Origin: Galdieria partita
Taxonomy: Eukaryota > Rhodophyta > Bangiophyceae > Galdieriales > Galdieriaceae
Assembly: GCA_025991245.1 (NCBI GenBank)
Contig: BQMJ01000062.1
Coordinates: 110,144-174,143, forward strand
Direction: 5' to 3'
Length of the DNA: 64,000 bases
Shown: piece by piece, positions 55,001-64,000 of the stretch
Layout: each line of letters opens with the position of its first letter
How positions within the stretch are numbered: the first letter of the stretch is position 1
Notes under the pieces: generated by a model
Seen by the model: the letters and a program-made list of their open reading frames with translations, nothing else
The model's database searches: none
Told to the model about the DNA's origin: nothing
Translations under genes and position numbers: made by a program

Positions 55001-58000
55001 ACTGTGAGTCCCTGTTTCGATAAAGGACGTGAACAGAGTTTGTCCACCGACTTTGCCTCTTTACGTCGTTGTTTGCTAGGCTACTTGACGTGGTCACTTG
55101 AAGGATGCAGAAGTGGCTAAGACCACACGTTACATATGCTCAAACTCAAGACTTGGGAAAAAACGACACTGTTTTAGAAAAGATACTGTTTGAATAGTAT
55201 CCTTGTTGGCAGTTCAATAACCCTGTCTTTTTTGTGGGAAAGCGCATTCAGCTATATAAGACACAACTACTATCACTTGTAATCAGTAAGGCTGAGAAGC
55301 ACAAAGTATACAAACTGACAACTCGAGACGAATTCATAATGTCATTGTTCAGCGGTCTGCATTTTAAATAGCGATTCTTTTGGCAGATTGAATTTTTTCG
55401 ACTAAGCAACATTCCTATGTATGCACAAGATATTCCAGGATCTTCCTAGGCTATCAAGCAAAATGGAGCGAGAAATGAATATTTTATTTTTGATACCCTC
55501 TTTTACTTGAACGATCGATCTTCATACTGGTGGAAGCCATTGCTAAAATTTTACTCACGTAGAAATGTAGCGTCCGTGAGTGAATATACGCTGAATTTCG
55601 TGATTGGTTACGTACACAAGAAGAACTCTAACCAGAATTGGTTTGTTATAAAGAAAATGACTGAAAGGCAATGAATTGCTCTATCAAAACTGTACAAGAC
55701 ATGTAATTTCCTTTATAGACAAATTTCCTTATCATTTATATCCAAGAAAAAAAGTCTTTTACAAAAACAAAGAAAGACAAACGCCAACTGCCATATACAA
55801 TACAACAAACAACTCATTGTAAAAGGAAAATACAATTGATAACAGCTCAGACAACGAATCTTGGAACTTAGTAATGTTTTAACCCAATCCAGGAGAGGCG
55901 AGAAACTCAACGTTTAGCCACTTTGATTCGCAAAGTTGTAACCAGAGAGACTTTAAAGAATAGACACAAATTCCTAAAGCAAGTTGAAGGCTAGAATTGA
56001 CAATTCAAGTTTTGCTAATCAATCAATCGGAATTATTCATGGTGGACAGAGCAGGGTCCAATGTATTGTAGCTAACACCAAACGATGAAAAAATGAAAAT
56101 TTGTATCGCTTCATAAGAAAAGCTTTATTATGGAGAACGACTATAAAAAACTACTTGTAAGTCCAGGTTTTAAAAGTTTCAAACAACCCAGTATCAATCA
56201 AAACAATAAGTAGAGGTGCAAGACAAGTGACATGAGAAGCTTTCATTGTGTTGAAAACATGTATCACAGAAACTTATGGAAGACAACATGTACTTGTGAG
56301 AGTTTTACATAGAATATTCAATTGAAACGAGAATGGAAAACCAAAAATTTCTGGTAACAACAAAATCAGTTCAAAAACAAGCTGCTCAGTAGTAACAAGG
56401 ACAGACACAGTGAAATTGCTAAATTACAGGAAGTCTATGAGAAGAAAAAATTTTCGAATTTTTATGTAATCCAGTGGCGAATTAAAACAACAAGGAAAAC
56501 ATATGAAAAAGGACCATACCAAAAAATTGGGAATAAAATACATTAAAACTATAAAGTTGTCTATAATGCACAATGCCGAAATCATTTCCAATTACACTAT
56601 GATGTGAAGGAGGAAAAAGATTAACATAAAAAACACCTAAAGTAGTACCTAGGAAAAAACTACACATTCAAAAACCATACACACTCCACAAGAAGAAATG
56701 CAATTTTACAAAGAAACCTCTATTCTTTACAAGACTAAATTAGAAAGTGATATCTGTGAAAAAAATATTAGCAAATAATATATAGAATCTTAGTAGATTG
56801 TGTTGTAAATGAAAAACTTGTTGGATTGTAGATTTTACTAGGCTGAATTAGAATCCAAGCTGGGTCGTTGGGAAAGCCAGTAAGAAATTACTTTAGTTCA
56901 CATGAGGGTTCATTGATTCATTTCCCCTCACTTTCCTCTATTGCATTTTGATTGTCATGGGCTGTGTTTTGTTCTACGTAGCCAATTCTCGACAAAATTG
57001 AAAAAATTTTCGAAATTTTTTTAAAGCAGATATTTGTGGAAAAAAGTTGTAGAAATTGGTTTGTATATACTAATTTGTGTTTTCTTGTTTCATATGAACT
57101 TTTTTTCACGATTAGCCAAGAGTAAGCTCCAACTGTCTAAAAAATGGCTCGAGTGCTATTTATTTGTAAATATAAAAATAAGTAGTGGTCGAAATCAACA
57201 GAAATGGAGGAGTAAAAGAATCAAACTTACCAAGCTCTTCTTTCATACTCCATTGTCCTCTGGAAAAGTTGAGGAAAGACCGACGATTGATTCAAAATCT
57301 CTATGGTGCATTTTTGCATACATGACATAGTTGGAAATTCTTGAGCCAGTTTGCAAGTACACTAGAGTATTTACAAGTAGAGCTTCTCCTGCAACTTCTC
57401 AAGTGTCACAGTATTTCAAGTTGTGTCACTAACATAGACATCTAGTCTCAATCTTGCTCTTGCTTCCTATTAAAGCATAGAAATGAATTTGTGCCTCTGT
57501 ACAACACATTCTTTTGATTTCGATTGACCAAGTATCGATTTGGACGCTAGATAAGTATGAAAAGCAAAACGCATTGAAATTTCTTATGGAAATCATGGAA
57601 GAAATAGAATTTCGATTGGAGGACTTCCCAAACAAAGAGTTTCAAATAGAGAATTCTAGAGAGAAGAGCTAGGAAGAAACCCTAATATTATGCAATGCAT
57701 ACTAAAAGAGTAAAAAAGTATTTAAATCTAAGAAAACAAAGAAGAACAAATTGATTGTAGAGAAAAAGAGTGAAAGTACAATATGACAAATAAGGAAAAA
57801 TGCCACGCAGTGATATAATCTTCTAATAGTCATCGCGCAAAGTATTGACCAGGTAGACATAAAGCAAGAAGAAAGAGGAAGAACAGCAGACATTATGGAA
57901 TATTAATGTTGTCATTGTTAACTGCTTCTTTCAATTGAAAGCCTTTTCTATGGCATATGTATGATATTGTTTTTCTTTTGGTTCAATATGTATACCATCG

Positions 58001-60084
58001 CCAAAGTAGCATTATAGTATACAAAGATACTCACAAGATGAAATAAGGAGTATACAATGATCATAAGAAAATAAAACCCTGTTTTGCCAAATTGCTAAGT
58101 GATAGATAGGACAACATAAGGAAAACATAGGGTGAAACAAGGTTGTACTTTTCAAACCACTGTCAGCGAATCGAGAAAGACTCTGACACAGTAGATCGCA
58201 AAAAATACTGTTGCAAAAAACGGAAGGCGGAGCCAATTTAGTTTTGCAAGATTTCAAGTAAATAATGAATTATGTTTTTCCCCAAAAAAGTACTAGAGAA
58301 AATTCATGATCAGTCAAAAGCGGTACAGGTGCACGTGTATATTAGGGGATGAAGATTTCAGAGGCGAAGATGAATTGACACGAATGGATCAACAAACAAA
58401 ACAAAACTTAAACACTACCCAATATGAAAGTAACAAGGTTAAGTCAAAATATGTGAAACACTAAATAATTCTTTGCTTTATAACATTGGCTTCACGAGAA
58501 CATAATTCATTGAAGGAAAGCACATGACATATGTCAGAGGACACTAGACAATTCTTTTTTTTATTAGACCTTTGTAACGTTTCTTTCTCTGGTACACTTA
58601 TAGACTAATAAATGAACGATAAAGATATCGATTTTGAAAATAACCCATAGAGAAAAGAAAGACAGCAAGAGAAATAGAATCGCTAGAAAGTTGAAGAATT
58701 CTCATATACTACTTGTCTTTATTGAATAAGTATATCTCTGATTGTTTTCTTCAACGGACATTGATCGATAACGAAAAAGATAGTAAGAAGAGGTGTCCAA
58801 AATGCATGTTCAACGAAAAACCTACTATATCCTTCGTCGAAAACAATTCAGTACTTTTGTAAATTGAAATACTCAAAAGAAATTTTATATATTTAATTAG
58901 AAAAACAAAAACAACAGGATGATTTCAAAGAACAAGAATCAAAATGCTACAAACTCATGGAGGAAAAGTGCTTTTGAGAGATATGTTTCAATACAAGCTG
59001 TTATTCAAAGCATAGTCAAACTGACATAAAGCATATAATATCCAAGTTGCTATAAGCCTACATTGAATCTTTGTGGCTAGATTGCTAGCGGTTTAATTCA
59101 TTTGAGGCTTTTTAGTGGCAAAAGCTTGGCATGCTTCATATTCCTTATATATATCAACAGTACAATTCGTGTATAATATTATACCGATAATCATAAAATA
59201 GAACACAGTGGATCCAGTTACCATAAGAAAGCAAAACAACTTTTTAAAAAGAAGGTTTCCGATAAAAGATACCACATAGTAGCAACTAGCAGCTGCAAGA
59301 TTCTACTTTTCGAAAAACTGTCGCTTTTCAATATAGAAAACGACTATAGTGAAACAAGCCATGCAATAGTTAACTGTAAAAGTTACTAAATTTAGATTTC
59401 GCAATATATCAAATTCATAACCAAATTGCTCAGCTCCCCCCCAAAATAAAAGCTTCAATAAAAGTGAAACAAATGGAACAATTCAATATCGCTTACATGC
59501 AATACAAATACAACTGTGGGGTTGATTCCAAAAATTTCAAAGGACGAATTACTTTGTCACTCGAGATAAATTGGCAAAATCACAAAAATCTTCAAGAATC
59601 TTGACACAATTTCACAAGTATTGTGACAAAATCTAAACCACTTAATTTTATACTCTATTAGATTCTTTTACGACGATCTAGTGAATTGAGAAAAACACAT
59701 GCTTTTTAGAAAAAAAATGAAAATTCGTGTCTTTTCAAAAAAAACAGTTTAACTGTTTTTCTAAAATAATCTACGGTTCATTAGAAGAGCAATAAAAATA
59801 TCGTCTCGAATAGAGTCTATGACAAAAAGGGAGAATTTAGGGAGGTCGACCCAAGTGAAAAAATTATAGAATTTCGATACATTATTTGTCCTTTATGGCA
59901 TCAGTACTTCTAGTTGTTCTCAGGAGTAAGGAATAGGTGGCAATGCGAAATTTAGTAAAAAGAAAAGTAGAACTAATCTCATATAGAAAAAATCAATATA
60001 TTCTCACCTCGAACAGTTTTTGCATATGTAAAATAGAACCTAGGAAAACTTCATTACACATTCAAGGGTTATAGGACATAAAAC
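55001..60084. other. A-rich, gene-free distal subtelomere
   Basis: About 5 kb with no credible gene on either strand. The plus strand is strongly A-rich relative to T (many runs of aaaac/aaaag), most marked after 55.7 kb. All open frames are under 100 codons. No tRNA or rRNA pattern is seen. Confidence 0.5.
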
Positions 60085-60285
60085 ACAAAAGAAAAACAGA
60101 CAGTAGTACTAGAAGAGAAATGATCAAACAAGTGAACTTTCTAAAATGTGAACAAAGAGCCTAAACGACAATTCAATCTTCTAGCTCATTCATTCTTAAA
60201 AAGTAACAATTGAACAAAAATCTGTGACATAAGAGTGCACACTGAAAAGCCGACAAAGAGATTCAAAATTTGACATTGTAGAGAA
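60085..60285. repeat. Direct repeat with 51660-51860
   Basis: The distal copy of the 200-bp direct repeat described at 51660. Confidence 0.7.
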
Positions 60286-62682
60286 TAGATACAAGGTGGC
60301 TCGAAAAGTTCACCAAAACATAAAGTATTGCTTTTGAAAATCCAAGAGTACCATAAGCATTGTATACATTTTGATAAATATGTATACCGACACTATATTT
60401 CAAGTAAGGCTACTCAAAGAATGAAGCAAGCAGTGTCTCAAGACCATCAAAAAGCAGAAACGACTTACCAAATGGTTAAATTTTCAATAGCATTGCACCG
60501 TAGAATGCAATAAAATGGCAAAATAACAATACTTAGAATTTTGCTATATAAGACAAATTTCTAAAAACGATTCTAATAAGGTAAGGTTCAACCATGAAAA
60601 CCTTGGCGAAACATTAAAACGAAAGTTTCGAAATTATCCATATTCAAAGGTTATTATTATGTATGCACTGAAGACAGCAGCGATCTTAATAAGAAAAATC
60701 AATAAACAAAGAACATCATCGTTACAATGTAGTACCTACATGAAAAGACAAATTCAACGAAAAAGCTACTACGTCACCAAGGCATAAAAATTAAAAAAAA
60801 ATTCCAAAAAGTGTGACAACAGTTAGAAAAAAAAGAAAAAGAATTCAGCATTTCATTTTCAGTTCTATTGCATTGGCACTATGAAACAGTATTAAAGAGA
60901 AGTTTTTGCAATATATCAAAGGGGAATAGGCAATTTTTGCATTACCAGTTTAGGACATTCTTTATACGGCTTACTAAAGGAACAATACCAAAACCAATTT
61001 TAGAAAACAGGCATAGAAAAAACCTTTAGAGAAATAAAAACTTGAGAATATATTGAGGAATTTTTAAGTACCACTTGTTCTTTACATCATCGGTACCATG
61101 AATGTGTTCTGGTCATGCAGATATTTCTCAACAGTGTGAAACGAAGTGAAAAAGTTACAGCAATCTGCTCACAGAGAAAAAAAATACAATAGCTTTGATG
61201 AAAGGGAATTTAGCAACTATATCACAAAGAAATACAGAAGAAAAAATGTTTTTCTTTCTCATTGGAAGAAAAGTAGTAAAAAGGAGTGACAATCCATGAA
61301 AACAGCAATGAAAGCAGAAAATACAAAGAAATGAAAATGTTACATAGTGGCAGATTGTTCTAATGTTTCAACGACTTGTTCGCTTACATTGCTTGCACCT
61401 TAAACGTCACCAGAAAGGTACCATTTGAACGAACCACCTGGAATCTCAAAACGATACAAAAGTAGCAGAAAATTGAGCATTCATAATAAAATTTGAACTA
61501 AAGAAGGAATGCAAAAAACTAACTCTAGTTTTAAATCCAAAAAAAAAATAAACAAATATAGCTGACATGAAACAAAACTTGGTCAGTAGCACAGGAAGCA
61601 TAAAAAATAAAGCAATACGTAACTATTCTTTGGCAAAAAAACATAAATAAGAAACCGAACATGAGCAATTCACTCTGCCCACTCCTACTTTGAGACTACT
61701 AGAGCTCAGTGAATTGAAAAACTAGGTATGTCCAGGACGAAAGCAACAAGCATTTTTTCCTCCTTTTGGTTTTATAATACTTCATTAGGGTATACTTTCA
61801 AGTTAAATATGCATATTTACCTAAAAGTTCAAATACTATTGGAATATATTACCTAGGCGATTCTAGGTAAATCTATCCAATATAAGAAAGCAAATGGATA
61901 CTTCACCAATTAGATTCGGCACAAATAATACACGAAGCAAACTATCATAATATGAAAAAAAACAATTAATTTGCAATGAGTCACTGAAGAACGAAGGTAA
62001 TGATGCTAAAAAACACAAAGAAGCAACCATTCAAGAAAAATGCTCACAATTTCTAAACAGCTCAAAATTTCGAATTACTGTAAAGCAACAGAGAAATTCC
62101 CTAACTCAAAAGGGCTTTGAATTAAAAATCGCATCCTAAAATTTTATCTAAATACCCGTAGTAAACAACAAATACAAACATACGCAGAAATAGCACACAA
62201 GGCAAGTCATATGATCGTTGGCAAAACAAGAAGCACAGTTTGAGAATTAAGTACATTTACGAAATTAAAAGAAAAATTGAAGGTCCTGATAGAACCAATT
62301 CGCTTTCTTTCTCCAATGCATCGTGATAAACAAGAAACTGATAAATCTTAAAAAGCGAATGACTTAGTACAGAACAATAGCAATTTCTTTTCAGGGTTGA
62401 TTAATTTTTTTTAATTTTATTACTGCTTCTAACAAAAGTCACATACTATAGAAAGAAACTAACAGGATAGAAAAAGTAACATTCATCCAACAGAATAAAG
62501 CAAAAGGATAATTCACTCAATGAATACAGCTTCACAAGAATAAGTAAAAGGCAGTAAAAAAAAGCTTTGATAAATGGCTCCACAACCAAATCAATGAAAA
62601 ACGACGGTTTCAAGGCAACAATCATCCCAAAAAAATTTTCGATCAAACAAACAGCTTCAAATTTGAAACCAACACAGCACGA
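60286..62682. other. Diverged telomere-associated repeat sequence
   Basis: There is no gene. Sequence at 61850-62400 contains blocks that recur in the terminal 349-bp units, for example 'ggatacttcac' at 61887 and 'ggataattcac' at 62506, or 'acaaatacaaaca' at 62168 and 'caaatacaaatat' at 62779. This indicates older, degraded units of the same tandem family. Confidence 0.45.
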
Positions 62683-63362
62683 CATAAAAATGCCTAAAAA
62701 CAAATGAAGGACAATCATAAGTTAGCAGCAAAATAAAAACTTTTTCCTATCATATCCAAGTATTCATGCAATATATCTCAAATACAAATATAATGGAAAA
62801 ATAACCCACAAGAACAGTCTCCAAAACGAAACCAAACACTCAGTGAAATTTGCGACTAATTATACTAGACTAAAGGAAAACATAAGAGGCTTGATAGAAT
62901 TAAGAGACTTTCGTTTGAAATGCAATTAAGAGAAAAAAATGCACTAAATTGTAAAATATGTGTAGGCTGGCAGAAGGGAGTGGGCATTTTCCTTTCTTAT
63001 TCAGGTTTTACTGAAGGATTATTATTCGGTACATAAAAATGCCTCAACAAAAAAAGGACAATTACCAGTTAAAAGCACAATATAGACTTTCTCTATTCGC
63101 TTCCTAGAATTTATGCAATATACCTCAAATACAAATATAAGAGAAAAATATCACACAAGAAAGGTCGCCAAGACGCCAAAAAACACACAGTAAAATATGT
63201 GACTCATTATACCAGACAACAAACAAAAGTAAGAGATTAAATGCAATTAATTAACTTTCGTATAAAATGCAACTAAGTGAAAAAAAAGCAGTAAATTGTA
63301 AAATATTTTCTAGGCCGACAGGAGGAAGTTGGCATTTTTCTTTCTTATTCAGGTTTTACTGA
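62683..63362. repeat. Two terminal subtelomeric units, period about 349 bp
   Basis: Unit 1 starts 'cataaaaatgcct' at 62683; unit 2 starts with the same word at 63032. Shared ordered blocks are 'atgcaatata(t/c)ctcaaatac', 'gactaattatac/gactcattatac', 'taaattgtaaaatat', 'ggca(g)aaggag/gacaggagg' and 'tttctttcttattcagg'. Unit 2 runs directly into the telomeric array after 'ttttactga'. Confidence 0.8.
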
Positions 63363-64000
63363 GGGTTTATTATTAGGGTTTATAAGGGTTTATTAGGGTT
63401 TATTAGGGTTTATTAGGGTTTATTAGGGTTTATTAGGGTTTATTTAGGGTTTATTAGGGTTTATTAGGGTTTATTAGGGTTTATTAGGGTTTATTAGGGT
63501 TTATTTAGGGTTTATTTAGGGTTTATTAGGGTTTATTAGGGTTTATTAGGGTTTATTAGGGTTTATTAGGGTTTATTAGGGTTTATTTAGGGTTTATTAG
63601 GGTTTATTTAGGGTTTATTAGGGTTTATTTAGGGTTTATTTAGGGTTTATTAGGGTTTATTAGGGTTTATTAGGGTTTATTAGGGTTTATTAGGGTTTAT
63701 TTAGGGTTTATTTAGGGTTTATTAGGGTTTATTTAGGGTTATTTAGGGTTTATTAGGGTTTATTAGGGTTTATTAGGGTTTATTAGGGTTTATTAGGGTT
63801 TATTAGGGTTTATTAGGGTTTATTAGGGTTTATTAGGGTTTATTTAGGGTTTATTTAGGGTTTATTTAGGGTTTATTAGGGTTTATTAGGGTTTATTAGG
63901 GTTTATTAGGGTTTATTAGGGTTTATTAGGGTTTATTAGGGTTTATTAGGGTTTATTTAGGGTTTATTTAGGGTTTATTTAGGGTTTATTAGGGTTTATT
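63363..64000 (+). repeat. Telomere: (TTTATTAGGG / TTTATTTAGGG)n
   Basis: About 60 tandem units fill the last 638 bp. Most are the 10-mer TTTATTAGGG; roughly a quarter are an 11-mer with one extra T. The first units are irregular (TTTATTATTAGGG, TTTATAAGGG), and one variant around 63740 lacks a T elsewhere. The G-rich strand runs 5' to 3' toward the end of the window, as expected at a right chromosome end. Confidence 0.96.

Noticed and set aside
54404-55047. Overlapping 145- and 133-codon minus frames
   Set aside because: They overlap in different frames within repeat R and neither shows a domain.
56482-62718. Several minus-strand frames of 60-90 codons in the distal subtelomere
   Set aside because: They are Phe/Leu-rich translations of A-rich plus-strand DNA with no ATG-to-domain structure.
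63363-64000. CRISPR-like or minisatellite array
   Set aside because: Units are contiguous without spacers, at the window end and G-rich toward the end; this is a telomere.

Overview
This is the right-hand end of a nuclear chromosome from a small, intron-bearing photosynthetic eukaryote. It is most likely a cyanidialean red alga of the Galdieria type; that identification is an inference. The main evidence is: (i) many introns of about 45-60 nt with GTA/GTR donors, some with a TACTAAC branch site; (ii) very tight packing of eukaryotic housekeeping genes in the first 27 kb; (iii) plant/algal-type genes (a ferredoxin reductase-like oxidoreductase, a ferredoxin/metallo-beta-lactamase fusion, an organellar methionyl-tRNA synthetase); and (iv) a terminal telomeric array on the right. 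Exons were joined by hand from splice signals and reading phase, so each exon list is a model.

Gene-rich arm, 1-27.9 kb. In order: a partial unknown gene; an FNR-like oxidoreductase; selenoprotein H with an in-frame UGA and a recognisable SECIS element; a ferredoxin-MBL protein; a RING+UBC BIRC6-like ubiquitin enzyme; a mitochondrial carrier of the SAM-carrier type; an Sm/LSm-like protein; peroxiredoxin II; two small membrane or mitochondrial proteins; a GH36 alpha-galactosidase; the bifunctional lysine-ketoglutarate reductase/saccharopine dehydrogenase; ALDH7 (aminoadipate-semialdehyde dehydrogenase); a membrane RING-H2 ligase; two small unknown genes; the 9-1-1 clamp subunit RAD1; methionyl-tRNA synthetase; the PC4/SUB1 coactivator; and an unknown small gene. 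Many genes are head to head with under 110 bp between start codons. One pair overlaps its start codons (10126-10129) and one convergent pair overlaps its stop ends (13319-13330). LKR/SDH and ALDH7, consecutive enzymes of lysine breakdown, share an 87-bp divergent promoter region.

Subtelomere, 27.9-63.4 kb. Intron-rich housekeeping genes stop. They are replaced by a family of large intronless proteins with a P-loop NTPase domain followed by a restriction-endonuclease-like C-terminal domain, resembling RHS/Crinkler-class eukaryotic proteins. Three copies are intact (38824-40932 +, 41711-43819 -, 46880-49534 -). At least four others are at different stages of decay (29.6-30.5, 31.1-31.9, 36.1-38.5 and 45.7-45.9 kb), and an unrelated-looking degenerate gene lies at 33.4-35.2 kb. 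A single complete 5S rRNA gene sits among these remains at 32.78-32.89 kb. From about 50 kb outward there are only dispersed, diverged repeats in A-rich sequence, ending in a roughly 349-bp subtelomeric tandem unit.

Telomere, 63.36-64 kb. The array consists of mixed 10-nt TTTATTAGGG and 11-nt TTTATTTAGGG units, G-rich strand running toward the chromosome end. The most distinctive items are the UGA/SECIS selenoprotein, the subtelomeric NTPase-nuclease family (one copy with a Walker A Lys-to-Arg change, one with an extra SAM-like tail), the lysine-catabolism gene pair and the long, heterogeneous telomere repeat.
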